A stretch of 64,000 nucleotides of DNA, taken from assembly GCA_037903355.1 (NCBI GenBank), contig JBAJFE010000060.1:1612001-1676000 (forward strand). The letters run 5' to 3'. Source of the stretch: Trichuris trichiura. Taxonomy: Eukaryota > Nematoda > Enoplea > Trichinellida > Trichuridae. The translations under genes were made by a program, and so were the position numbers. The notes below the pieces were generated by a model. It worked only from the letters and a program-made list of their open reading frames with translations, ran no database searches and was not told where the DNA came from. How positions within the stretch are numbered: position 1 is the stretch's first letter; each line of letters begins with the position of its first letter. This document shows, in pieces, positions 50,801 through 60,858 of the stretch.

Positions 50801-53229
50801 TAATGCCTCAGATGTTGCCGCTTTGAACAACGTGGAAGATGCAGTCCTTGAACCTGAGTTTTCTTCAACGCATAGTGACAGTCGCGTTCCCGCTCTCGAT
50901 GGAACAAAGGATGAGTCTTGTACTGAAGCTGGCATGTCCACAATGAACGACAGTGAAGGTTAGGTTTTCTTGTGAGAAAGTGTCCTCGTTTTATCGATTC
51001 TTATGTAAGAAGCTAAAGGAACAAAGCAGAAAGCTATAATTGTTTAGGTTGAATTAATTTTTAAACGCTTTTCGGGTGGGAATAATTTGTTGCGAGGTCC
51101 CGCGAAATTACAGTAATTCATAAAAGCCAAAAAAGAAATGCAGGTGCTATAGCAAGTCCGCCGTCCTGGTATGCCTTTACCAAAGCCCAAACGCAAACAG
51201 AATGCCAAATTGGCTTTGGCGGGATGCATACAGGCCTGAATGGCTTACTGTTTTCCCTCCCGAACAGATTAATGCCTAAATAAAATTTGCATTATGAAAA
51301 CTTACTCAGCGGTTATGAAATGTGTGTGTTAAAAAAAGTAATACTAATAATAGATTTTTGTAACGGGTTTAAAAGTTGTTTTCGTGGGTCTCTTCTATCT
51401 GCCCTAAACAATACAGTATAGTGGGAATAATCAGGTTTGTCTTATTCTTAAAAATACGCTATGGTTAAAAAAGTGAATGTGTGGTTACGCGTCCCGCTGT
51501 CTTGTAGTAGCTTTGTCGGCCATCCCGTTCTGCCCTTACGTAAGCTTATACGTAGACATAAGGTGTATAATTTGACTTAGGCTTAGGTAAGGGCAGAATA
51601 AAATAACCGACATGCTTAGCGGAAGGGGAGCGTGCATCTTACCGCGAAAACTAAATGAGCAGTCTGGCTCATGTTGCCATATGTTTTTGAACAGAACAAA
51701 CCTGATTATTGCAAGGTTACTGTATTTCCTGTCGGCAAATAGAGGAAGACTTTTTTTCTTTAAATTGATAAGATGATAGCCTTCATTGCCCGAGTTTTCG
51801 CTCGGTTTAGCTTTGTTTTGATTTATTTTCTTAACCAACTCCGGCAAAGCCTTTTCTTTAGCTTTGCGGCATAAATTTTTTTCTTGGAGCTTCAGGCGTC
51901 CTTTTTATTTATCCTTATTTCACTTTATAATTTTCCTTCCTTCTCAAAATCAGTGCAACGGTGTTTTCAGCAATTACTACAGCATTTTCAACGTACACTG
52001 ACCTTTTATTCTGCCTACAGTACGGTTTATAAGTGTAGATAGGTATGATGACAATACTGCGTCACGATAACGAGTTTTCTCCGCTCCAAGAGCTGTAACA
52101 GTCTTAATTTGGTTTGATCTTGTCATTTTTTTACGTTTTAATACACTTTCATCAACTTTCGCGTCTATTTTATTTTCTGTGCTACTTTTAATACTTTTAA
52201 CATTTTTTCTTGTTATAATCTTGCCTTTCCGCTGGCAGAAAAAGCTGAGTCCACACAAGAAAGCGTATTCCTTAACGATGTTTCGCGAATGTTATTTTGC
52301 TTTTAAACATCCTTCCTTGTTACAGACGACAGTCGTTCGAGTGCTATTGAATCTTTGAAGAATCACATCAAAGAACTGCAGGAGAGCTTTAATAAAGCAT
52401 TGGCTGACAATGCCGAACTCGTTAGCCGAAATGAACGATTGGATCACTTGGTTATTCAATTACAAGGCGAAACGGAGACGATAGGTTTGATTTTTACGCG
52501 TTGGCATAACGTCTAATGGCGTTAAGTTTTTTTCTGCACTTTTAGGAGAGTTCATCACTTTGTATCGTCATCAGCGACAGGTAATCCAACAACGTCTTTG
52601 CGAAAAGGAAGAGTACACAGCTCACGTTTGCCGCGAGAAGGAGTTGATGAAAGTAGAGTGTCCATCTTTGGTCGCGGCAAAGTGACCCCATTAAGACTAA
52701 TGTTTTCAGGAGAAGGTTGCGCAGTTGAGAAACTTGTTCACTGAGTTGTTGCTCGAAGTTGGCGTACTGAAAAACTATGCCTTACCCGCACCGTCCGCCC
52801 GTAAACCTTTTCAGACCAAACAAAGCCAATCCGAGCAAAGCGACGCTGGTAAGTAGTTCGTGTTGACAGAAGCTTCTAGCAGGCATCCGTTGCGTAGCTT
52901 AGCAGCAGTTGCGACTGTTGAAAAACTAAATAAGCTCATAAGTCTTTTTCCATGTGAGAAACATTTATTTTGAAAGTTTTTCAGATCAAAATAGTGCCAT
53001 ATCCGCTGAAATGATTTCAGAGAAGACTTTGCAAGAGCCACCGCCAAACAAGTCAGCTATTGAAGAACCGATTGAAGAAACCGACGGTTTCAGCAATGCC
53101 TATTCATTAGCGGAGCGCATGAATTCTCTTCTAATGGAGTTGCAGAAACCAGAGCTGAGCAATAATATGCCGCCAAGGGACCCTCAACTTCATTGCAAGC
53201 AGTGCATAGGGAGAATGATAACTCTGTGA
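47900..53229 (+). CDS. GOLGA2: GM130/GOLGA2-like cis-Golgi golgin
   Basis: Coiled-coil vesicle-tethering protein of the cis-Golgi, about 868 residues (human 1,002). Exons: 47900-47944, 47995-48231, 48278-48406, 48452-48577, 49091-49487, 49614-49993, 50095-50313, 50383-50455, 50507-50577, 50635-50712, 50757-50958, 52326-52484, 52546-52652, 52710-52848 and 52985-53229. The basic start (KKLEAAKKILDEYQKR) parallels the p115/importin-binding N-terminus of GM130 (SKLAAAKKKLREYQQR). Heptad-rich coiled coil fills about 120-520. SARAVSQNVLLKGQLLELEEKF matches the conserved SRALSQNRELKEQLAEL block. GETETIGEFITLYRHQRQVI, CEKEEY matches GETDTIGEYIALYQSQRAVL. The extreme C-terminus (RMNSLLMELQKPE, ending RMITL) resembles the GRASP65-binding tail (ending ITVI). 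The exon pair at 50712/50757 assumes a 44-bp intron and is less sure. The 1.4-kb intron 50959-52325 contains foldback copy C. Confidence 0.93.
48677..48939. repeat. 263-bp foldback element with 74-bp arms
   Basis: Left arm 48677-48750 and right arm 48865-48939 are near-perfect reverse complements (starting GGTTGTAAGGTCTTCTACGG). Between them lies about 115 bp with no coding capacity. It sits in intron 4 of the GM130-like gene. The inner part of the arms (TATCTGTAATTAAAC, CTCTACCAAC, ATGAGC) recurs twice near 61.7-61.95 kb. It fits a non-autonomous DNA element (MITE); no clear target duplication was found. Confidence 0.85.
51515..51611. repeat. Foldback repeat of the CCTAAGCC family, copy C
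   Basis: In the long GM130 intron. Left arm GTCGGCCATCCCGTTCTGCC with CTTACGTAAGC; right arm CTTAGGCTTAGGTAAGGGCA with GAATAAAATAACCGAC. Related to copies A and B; here the palindrome is the clearest of the three. Confidence 0.72.
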
Positions 53230-53920
53230 GCGTAAGGGCTGCTTAGGCTTTATTGTCCATCGTCCAAATCAATGGGTTTCATTTTTGGGCTCTTCTTCTT
53301 CTTCTCACCTTTTAAACATGTATGTTTCCGTTTATTGTTAATGCCAAGCATCGTCGCCAGCGTTAAGTTGAAAATTTTCAAAGGAGAAAGGTGAATCGCG
53401 TTTTTTGTCCCGCCGCAAAACGTTACAAACTTTTGCGCCTTCTTGAACATCATTTGTCAAGATGGAACATTCCTTTTGCTCAGCTATTCCCCACTTCGTT
53501 ACGGTGAGTAAATGTTGTTTCCATATGGTAAACAGCTGCAGTTTCTAAATGCGTATTTGCGTATAAAATTAATGCTTTTGATCTTACGAGTTTAGTTTTG
53601 TTTTTTGGCGGTTATTTTTCTCAGTTTTGCCCAGCACAACGTAGGCGACACTGATTCTCTCTTTTATTTGTTGTTAACCAAAGAAAAGGTTACAGTTGTC
53701 AATATATACATTACAACACGATATGGGCGTCATAGAATAGCTTAAGGCAAAACTAGTCATGGTTAGTAGCAACAAATAAAAGCGAGGAAATGAAGTTTGC
53801 TTGGAACGAAAATATGTAGAAGTAACGACAGGGAAACTATAGCAGTTATACTCTACTTTCCTTTTGGGGAAGACGTAATCAGCAGCTCTTTGACGAAGAA
53901 GGTTTTTTCGGGAATTTTTG
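53230..53920. other. Convergent gap between GM130 and dsRBD genes
   Basis: Both flanking genes end here, so it should hold their polyadenylation sites. A small minus-strand frame (53250-53453) ending in a Lys-rich tail was considered but could not be supported. Confidence 0.4.
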
Positions 53921-54682
53921 TTAAGGGAATCGAACGTAATGGACTTGAACCCATCTGTGTTCAACTAAATGCCACGCAGTTTCTACGGTATCAATTGTAT
54001 CCATAAAGCCATTATATTTCTCGCCTTTTCTTCGGAGGAAAGTCGGCCTAGTGGACATTACACGATTTTTAATCAGTTTGTTCATTTTGGCAGCTGCCAT
54101 TTCTTTGGCTGTTCTTTTTGTACGACCAAAACCAACGGTCGTATAGCCTTCGCAGACGGCGTTGACCACGTAGAGTCCCGCATTGGCTGTTGGATACGCA
54201 GGTTCGACTAGTTTGAATAAGGGCAGCGGTCGATGGCGTTTTTGCTGAATTTCAAATAGTTTCACCACATTTTTGACATTCACCTTTTCAAGTACGCTAA
54301 TGATTTTTTGATCGTACGTAAAGTCGACGTTCTCTTGGACCAATTGGGGTTGCAGCTTTTTTGGTAACCATCCGGAGCAAAAGAGGAAATGAGCAAGGAG
54401 CTCAGCGGCAAGCCGCTTTGTCTCCTTAACAGTTACTGCAGTTACTTGCGCCTGCAGAATTAAGGAGTCCCATCGCATCAGAACCGATTTGGTTACCCCT
54501 TCGTCGGAGACAAATGTATACCAATGGTAGGAGATGCGACCTGCGTACAATTGCGATAGTTCGTTGAGAATCGAAAGCGCTTGCTTCCTGTTCTTCTCGT
54601 AAAAATCGTGTACTTGCATAAGGACAAACCATACCGGTTGCAAAATGCATATCCATTGCGTGATGATTACGTTTTCGTCCAT
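53921..54682 (-). CDS. Tandem dsRNA-binding-domain protein (RDE-4/TARBP-like architecture)
   Basis: A 253-residue single-exon protein with two dsRNA-binding domains. Domain 1 spans about 34-99 (ALSILNELSQ ... VKETKRLAAELLAHFL), domain 2 about 126-205 (ISVLEKVNVKNVVK ... GFGRTKRTAKEMAAAKM). Both keep the helix-1 motif and the C-terminal helix start with basic residues (TKR; TKRTAK) that contact the RNA backbone. Domain 1 has long inserts in its strands and no G-x-G loop. Two tandem domains in a small protein is the layout of RDE-4, R2D2, Loquacious, TARBP2 and PACT, partners of Dicer; a third, protein-binding domain is not recognisable in the remaining 45 residues. GCTTTTAG ends nine bases before the start codon on the minus strand. 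Function in RNA interference is inference from architecture only. Confidence 0.78.
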   Translation of the reverse strand: MDENVIITQWICILQPVWFVLMQVHDFYEKNRKQALSILNELSQLYAGRISYHWYTFVSDEGVTKSVLMRWDSLILQAQVTAVTVKETKRLAAELLAHFLFCSGWLPKKLQPQLVQENVDFTYDQKIISVLEKVNVKNVVKLFEIQQKRHRPLPLFKLVEPAYPTANAGLYVVNAVCEGYTTVGFGRTKRTAKEMAAAKMNKLIKNRVMSTRPTFLRRKGEKYNGFMDTIDTVETAWHLVEHRWVQVHYVRFP

Positions 54683-55670
54683 TGCGTATAGCTAAAAGCA
54701 CTTAGCCCGCTTATTCGTTGTAATTGTTACTCTCAATGCAAGGTGATAATGCAAATTTTTAATATATATCCTTTTTCTTCTTCTTCTTCAGGCTTGATGT
54801 CACGTGCTTTTGCTGAAAAAAGTTCTAGAAGCGTATCGTACCTAATAAGACCGATTAATAACCACAGAGGCTTATGAGCCAGTTACTATGGCACCTTGTT
54901 AGCGTCAAGCACGACAGTGGACGCGGTTGTAGCACAGGAAAGGCTGAGAAGGGCGAAACAACCGCACAACTCAAATCACGGTCAACAATAAGTTAGTCGT
55001 CAAAGTTCCGCGTAAAATCAACATTATTTGTACCTGCGCATCATTTTCACTAATTTTAACGCGAAGAACGTTACGGTTCATTGACGCCAATTATCACGGC
55101 TTTTTTATTTAAAAAACGCTTTCTTTTTTTGTAGGCTTAAAAACGATTCGACATTTTCTATTTGCTGTTTCTCGGTGGCCTGCAAAAACGCGCAGTAAGC
55201 AACGGAATTTAGGTACATTTATGAAAAAATGCAGCGTTATTCCTCCCCTTTTTTTACTAATTTGCCACTACTTGCTTAGGCCTAGAAGTAGTGCTTACAT
55301 TTTTGTTCAGCCTTAGCCTAAAGCGCGAATTTTCCCGCCATTTTTAAAAAATGTACCCGCATTCCATTGTTCGCTATTGGCGATTATTTCGTCTCCGCGG
55401 GGCTGTTTATTCTATCCGCCGTTTGCAGTTTTTAAAAACGCGTACTGGCGCCTTTTTGTTAAGCGCGGCAAAACGACTTGCCGGCAGGGATTTGACGCTT
55501 ACCGTACGCCTTGATTGATTTTCAAGTTGACTGCAGTTCAAAGTTTCGATACAAAACGTTAGGCCAATGGACACCGCTTTGAATACTTACGCTGCGCGTC
55601 TAACGCGGATAAGATTGAGGACTACATGACCGGAACAATGCATCTTGACCAATCCAACTTAACTTCAAGT
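54683..55670. other. Intergenic, no gene recognised
   Basis: Upstream flank of the dsRBD gene. A CTT run (about 54778-54790) followed by CAG resembles an acceptor but no exon follows. GGCCTAG and GCCTTAGCC blocks near 55278-55320 may be a decayed member of the CCTAAGCC repeat family. Confidence 0.4.
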
Positions 55671-56099
55671 CAACTTGGCTTAGAAGCAATTGGTCCAGTT
55701 TTGCCTGGTGAGAATCCAGCGTATGCGACACATAGAAGGCATGTGTAGCAAATACTTAGTCGGCGCTTATGCAGTACATGTTTACGCCATATGTGGTCTG
55801 CACATAGTATACATTGCATTTAGAGAGAATATCAGTGATATCCCGCATCTCCAAGCGCACTGTTGTACCTATAGCATGCATGTACAATACGTAGGTTGTA
55901 AAAAAGATATTTGTACTATCAGTTGTCTGAACGGTGCATATGCGGTATATATCACTTTCATACCATGTATGGCATAAATATGTCTTACTGATAAGTATAA
56001 TGTGGCGTACTGCTTGTGTTCTACACGTATAAGGGGTTTACACTATGCAAAACAGTATGCAGCTATGCCAACAGGACTAATTGCTTTTAAGTCAAGTTG
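55671..56099. repeat. 429-bp element with 26-bp terminal inverted repeats
   Basis: 55671-55696 (CAACTTGGCTTAGAAGCAAT...) matches the reverse complement of 56074-56099 at 23 of 26 positions. The interior is rich in GCATATGC/GTATAC-like words and contains an open frame (55690-55977) with no known similarity, probably chance. Likely a MITE-type insertion. Confidence 0.65.
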
Positions 56100-56268
56100 G
56101 ATAGGTGAACGTTGAAGCCCATTCTTGAATGGCTGTCGGTAAGCCGTTGAATGCTTGCAATGACTAAAGTGGAACAACTGATTTTATGGTTTATTTTTGT
56201 TCGCCGTTTTCATGCTGAAAAGTACTGTATAGGAAGCTAAAAATCAGACGGGATTTTGAAATTAAATG

Positions 56269-56940
56269 TTAAATTCTATTCAGGCGATGAGTGCCTTTCG
56301 CTTTCCTTTCCTGGCACAGTCGTCGACCGCTGCTTCTTCTCTGCAAAGCTTTAGAACTTGAAGAATCCGTCTGTTCCGATACTACCGTAACTGACGTTGT
56401 TGTCTTGCTTTTCTCTTTGGGTAAAATTTTGGTTTTACGCGAGCTTTTCAAAAATTTTCTAATTGGATGAGTGCCGCTACTTGTCGTTTTGCCTTTTTCG
56501 TGTAGACTACCTTTTTTCTTCTTCTGAGCCAGTAGCCTGTTTGCTAGCGTTCGTTGCCACCTTCGTCGTATTCGTCTTTTCTTAGCATTCAGGCTTTTGT
56601 GCTTTGGTTGGGAAATACTATGGCGAATGTCGTCAAGTAGCGAAGCTACGAATCGGCTGGAACAATCGTCAGGCATCAAATCGGGTCCATAAATTGCGTA
56701 CGGCCAATCTACTCTTCGGCTATTTAACCTGACAATCATACAACTGAGGATCATATGCATCGCCACGAACATGCATATGAACGCTAACTTGTAGTCGTCT
56801 AGCGTGCATTCTTCCCGCACTGGATCAGTGATCACAAAGGGAGCCGTAGTATTGTGACGGAAAATTTCATGAAACTTTTCTGCATCAATTGCCATACCAC
56901 CAATTCCGCTTGCATTGTATAATGTTGAATTTTCCATCAA
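56269..56940 (-). CDS. Single-pass membrane protein with long basic tail, unknown
   Basis: A 223-residue intact frame. Residues 1-50 are polar with potential N-glycosylation sites (NST at 4, NAS at 9, NTT at 30). One hydrophobic segment spans about 51-71 (KLAFICMFVAMHMILSCMIV), followed by RLNSRRVDWPYAIYGPDLMP and then a strongly Lys/Arg/Ser-rich tail of about 110 residues (KKRRIRRRWQ, AQKKKKG). By the positive-inside rule the tail should be cytoplasmic, making it a type I-like protein without a cleavable signal. The YAIYGPDLMP stretch after the membrane segment looks conserved in style but no family was recognised. Single exon; the second Met (residue 2) could also be the start. Confidence 0.55.
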   Translation of the reverse strand: MMENSTLYNASGIGGMAIDAEKFHEIFRHNTTAPFVITDPVREECTLDDYKLAFICMFVAMHMILSCMIVRLNSRRVDWPYAIYGPDLMPDDCSSRFVASLLDDIRHSISQPKHKSLNAKKRRIRRRWQRTLANRLLAQKKKKGSLHEKGKTTSSGTHPIRKFLKSSRKTKILPKEKSKTTTSVTVVSEQTDSSSSKALQRRSSGRRLCQERKAKGTHRLNRI

Positions 56941-58634
56941 CGTTGACGCTCAGCGTTTAGTGTTGAGACGTTTACTAGCAATGCTGACTGCCAATAATGA
57001 CTGTTGGCAATAATTAGATTGGTCACAATTTTAAACTTTGTCCGATTCCGTCTAAATTTTAAAATCAATCAAGACGTTCAACGTAGCAACTCGTAACGGT
57101 TGCTAAAGCTCACATACCGTCATTTTTGATATGCAAATTTAGTCGTTCTCAAGCGAGCCCATATTCTGTAAGAGAGTATATTATTAGCTTACTTCAATAC
57201 CATAAATGAGCTCAACCCCAAACTGAGGCTAAGTGCAAATCAATTCTCGCTATGCCTCTTTTCTCTATTCCCTTTTTCGGTCAAGTCAAACTGAAGAATG
57301 TCACATAGTTTTGTGGGTGAACGACTCATAGAAACTTCAAAAATTAACGGTGACTTTACATAACGCGTTAGTAACTTATATGAGTCTTAGCAAAACGCAG
57401 AGCAGCTAAAGTTTCCATGTGAGTCACCAAGCGTGCTAGTACTTCATTGGCTAAAATGTATCGCTGCTTTTCTAAAACGCGAAAGCTCTTTATTTTTCTC
57501 AGTGTAGTCGCTGAAACCTTAAAGCTATTCTCTACGCCAAACAGTCATCTAAGTTTAGAACATATCTTGAAAATCGCAAAGCGTACGGTACGTTTGAATT
57601 AGAAATAATGCCTGAAAAAAATTTAATGGTTACGCGATAATATTTAAACAACGAAAAATAAAAAGTCAAGTCGATAGCTTGTAATACTTTTCGAAACTCG
57701 CCAGTATAGCTATTCGGTGGGGTGCAAAGACGGTTTGGAGAGATTTTGATATTTTAGCGCAAAGACTAAAGCTGTTAGCCACGTAAAACATCCGGTAAAT
57801 AACGTGTAAGTGGGGTAGTTCGATAGTACAGTTCAAAACAGGTCGTCGCCGCACTGTTCGTTCGAAATGCGAAAATCCGCTTGCCGTTATGCTTAATACC
57901 TTGTAGGCATGAAGCAGTTTTCCCAATAACAAATTAAATTTGCATTTTATGCGGGCATTTCAGTAATGTAGTCGCGAACAAATTTTATATGCATTTGGTT
58001 ATGTTACCCACACTAAAAAGGGTACCCTCACGACAACGGTGACGACTACATGTCTTTTTCGCCACAAGCAACTTATGTCTCTTTTTCCGGAGAAAAGAAG
58101 CTCGACTCGACCGTGCAATCATTGACAGCAAGCAAAAGTATTCTTGGCGAGAAAAAAATGTGTTAGCAACATTCGGATGCGCGTGAAAAGTTTTGCCGCC
58201 TTTAAAAGTAGCCCTAAGCAAGCTAACAGAGTTCCGCTACTGTTCATAAATGAATTAGGCAGCAATCATCAATTCTCGATTACGTTCCGGACGACGCCAA
58301 GCAACAATCAACGGCCATAAAGTTAAAAGTAGTAGAAAAGTTATGATTTACGAGGGGCAGTTTTTCCATTATAGAAATTAGCCGTACGCGCAACTGAATT
58401 GTACCTACGCGACTTTCCGCGTATTTATTTTTACTAGGAAAAAATGGAAGCAAAAAAGAGCGGATCATTCTGGTCGGGCAAGTTGCGCTGCATCTGAAAA
58501 AAAGTTTTGCCGCTACTCTTTGCTGTTGCGATAAAAAATAAATTTTATTGCAAGGTAAAAGTTACTATCGATAAAATTTTGTTAATTCATTTGCTTGAGT
58601 AACAATTTTAAATTTTTCTCGCCTGTTCCTGCAG
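56941..58634. other. Intergenic, no gene recognised
   Basis: Short open frames at 57666-57932, 57985-58221 and 58280-58468 on the minus strand have no motif or splice support. No RNA gene was recognised. Confidence 0.4.
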
Positions 58635-58868
58635 ATCAAGGTACAGCACACAAGCTTTCCTAACGATCCTTATTAGACTGTCAGTATTTGCAAGCGTTCT
58701 TTTCGCCGGCATTGTAATTGTTTTCTTTGGTAAGTAGAACGCATTCTTTTTCGTACGAGCATTTCCCAGCTTTAATGTCTTTTTTTACTAGTACTAACGT
58801 TTCTACGCGCGAACATTAAACATATTAGGTTAACGCTGGGGCAGACTCAGTTAGAAATACTATCCTGA
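58635..58868 (+). CDS. Possible C-terminal exon pair of a membrane protein
   Basis: Exon 58635-58729 lies between a strong acceptor (TGTTCCTGCAG) and a GTAAGT donor and encodes one membrane segment (RLSVFASVLFAGIVIVFF). Exon 58792-58868 follows a TTTTTTTACTAG acceptor, stays in phase and ends LTLGQTQLEILS before a stop. Splice signals and phase agree, but no upstream exon was found and no family was recognised, so it may be a relic or chance. Confidence 0.33.
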
Positions 58869-59092
58869 TTGCGTGACTGCTCAAATCGGTGCTTCTGAAG
58901 GCGAATTTAACGTTTCTTTGGATCCTTGTAAAGATTCAGCTTGAAATAAAAGCCGACAGAAGAATGAGTCGCCATGAAAACTAATGGGATCTCTGAAGGG
59001 CGAACAGAGCGCTAGAAAATCTAAGACTCTTCTAAGAAACAACCAAATGAAAGTTCTTTTTCCTCTCTGAAAAGTGATAGCTGGAACACACA

Positions 59093-59245
59093 ATGTGGAT
59101 GAGTAATAAATGGAAAGTTTTCATGGCTGCGGCGGCAGTAATTGCCTACGCATTTCTGAACTGTGACGCTGCCTGCAGCTGCGATAAGCGCTTCCGACGT
59201 TACTTGCAGTTGTCACAACAGCATATTAGCTTATCGTATGAATAA
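59093..59245 (+). CDS. Small ORF with signal-peptide-like start
   Basis: A 50-residue frame: a basic start (MWMSNKWK), a hydrophobic core (VFMAAAAVIAYAFL), then NCDAACSCDKRFRRY and a polar tail. It reads like a secreted mini-protein with three closely spaced Cys after the predicted cleavage region. No homologue was recognised; there is no independent sign of expression. Confidence 0.33.
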   Translation: MWMSNKWKVFMAAAAVIAYAFLNCDAACSCDKRFRRYLQLSQQHISLSYE

Positions 59246-59651
59246 TTCTCCATGAATGACCTCATCTTTTCTATGCTGCTAATCTGCCTTCGAGCGAAAA
59301 TTTATTTCTAGACGATTCCTATTGGGCAGCCGCATTTCTAAATTTATAAAGAAACTGTTGAGCCATTGTTGATTTTTTTCCATTTCTTGAATTTATTCTG
59401 AGCGCGAAAAGCGCCACCTAGGGCAGTAAAAGCTGACAAAAATGAATGTCAACTATCCGCTCAGGGTATCTCTGTTCGCCTGTCTGAGATAAAGGAGCAA
59501 AAGAGTTATGCTGTTGGGTTGCTAGAAAGACAGGAAGTAGAGGGCGCTAGTGAAATCTATGTAAAACAGGTTAGTCGGTAGAAACGCTTAAGAAACGTTT
59601 CTACGCGCGCTTTTCAACATTTTCGTAACAGATTTCCTTTGTAGATTTAAT

Positions 59652-60858
59652 ATGAATCGTAGACCGAACAAAGTTAACGAAGAACAGAGTAATATGTTGC
59701 CTGCACATGTGCACAGATGTCTTTGGGACAGCAGTCACGAAGAGTGTCCAAAAAGGCTAACAGCGACTATTAATCACTGCACAAAATTGGGCCTTTTTCA
59801 CGGATGAAACAACTAGAAATAATGCCATGCACTGAGGATGTGCTTACACTATTTCATTCGACTAATTTTGTTCGCAAAATAGCACTGACAGAAAGAATGA
59901 GCAGAGAAGAGTTGGAAAGGTTTTGCGACCGATATGATTCGGTATACCTTTGTCGCGAAAGCTAACAATGTGCACTTAATGCGTGCGGGGCCGTCGTGGA
60001 AGCAACCAAAGCCGTTATTGGGGGAAAATGCGCAGGCTGCGTTGTCTTGGTTAGACCGCCGGGCCATCACGCCATGAAAAACGAGTCAAATGGTTTTTGC
60101 ATCTTGAACAACGTCGGCGTGGCAGCTAGTTATGCCTTGAAACATCTTGGAGTACAAAAAATCCTGATTATTGACTGGGACGTCCACTATGGCCAAGGCG
60201 TCCAAAAAAGGAATGGAAACGTAGCAACTAAATGAATTCCGCATGAAGTAAGATTCTGTGCACATGTGTTGCGAAAGTTATCAATGCGCTCTTTTAGTGT
60301 ACGGAACTCTTGTGGAAGCTTCCAAAGCTGTGAAAGCTCTGAAAGCAAAATGCGACGGCTGTATCAAGTTAATTAAGTTGCGACGCATCGAAAGACTAAA
60401 CAAATAGTTCGTACATGTTTTAACAATGTAACGGTCGCTGTCAGCTACGCCGTGAATGTTTCGGCGCGAAAAGAATTCTCATAGTGGAATAGAAGGTAGA
60501 TTACGGTAGGCAATCCTAAAAGGCTTTATAAGCGTTTAGAGTTACTTTGCATTTCCGTCTATAGGCGCAAGATTGGTCGTTTCTGCCGTTCGTAGAAGAA
60601 GCTTAATGGAATAGAACTAGCCGCTTCAACGGCGAAGGTTTTAGCGTAAACATTCCTTTGGATGAAGTTAACCTCGATGACAAAGATTACCTTGCCATGT
60701 TTCAGCACATAATTGTGCCCATTGCGTTGGAATACCAATCAGATCTGGTCATTGTCTCCGCCGGCTACGACGCCGCTGTTGGCTGCCCTTTGGGCAACGT
60801 GAGGGTGTCGCCTCAGGCATTTGGCTTGCAGTCGGTTGATGATTTCTTTATTCAAATA
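59652..60858 (+). pseudogene. Class II histone deacetylase (HDAC6-like) pseudogene
   Basis: Similarity to zinc deacetylase domains runs across the region in broken frames: HRCLWDSSHEECPKRL, then TEDVLTLFHSTNF and FCDRYDSVYLC, then VVLVRPPGHHAMKNESNGFC with the catalytic HH, LIIDWDVHYGQG with zinc ligands D and H, and later VNIPLDEVN, DLVIVSAGYDAAVGCPLGN with the third zinc ligand D. Damage: a frameshift before 59805 (TGA at 59805-59807), an in-frame TAA at 59963-59965, loss of the segment after DWDVHYG, and no EGGY block with the catalytic Tyr. Between 60303 and 60495 lies a more decayed second copy of the middle part (VEASKAVKALKAKCDGC; NNVTVAVSYAVNVSARK), so a tandem duplication occurred before or during decay. 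Intron boundaries were not needed to explain it. Confidence 0.87.

Noticed and set aside
53250..53453. A 67-residue minus-strand frame with a KKKKSPK tail, 20 bp from the GM130 stop
   Set aside because: No family recognised and an equally plausible short plus-strand frame starts at 53461; not enough to call a gene.
55690..55977. A 95-residue Cys/Tyr-rich frame
   Set aside because: Lies wholly inside the MITE-like repeat and is probably accidental.
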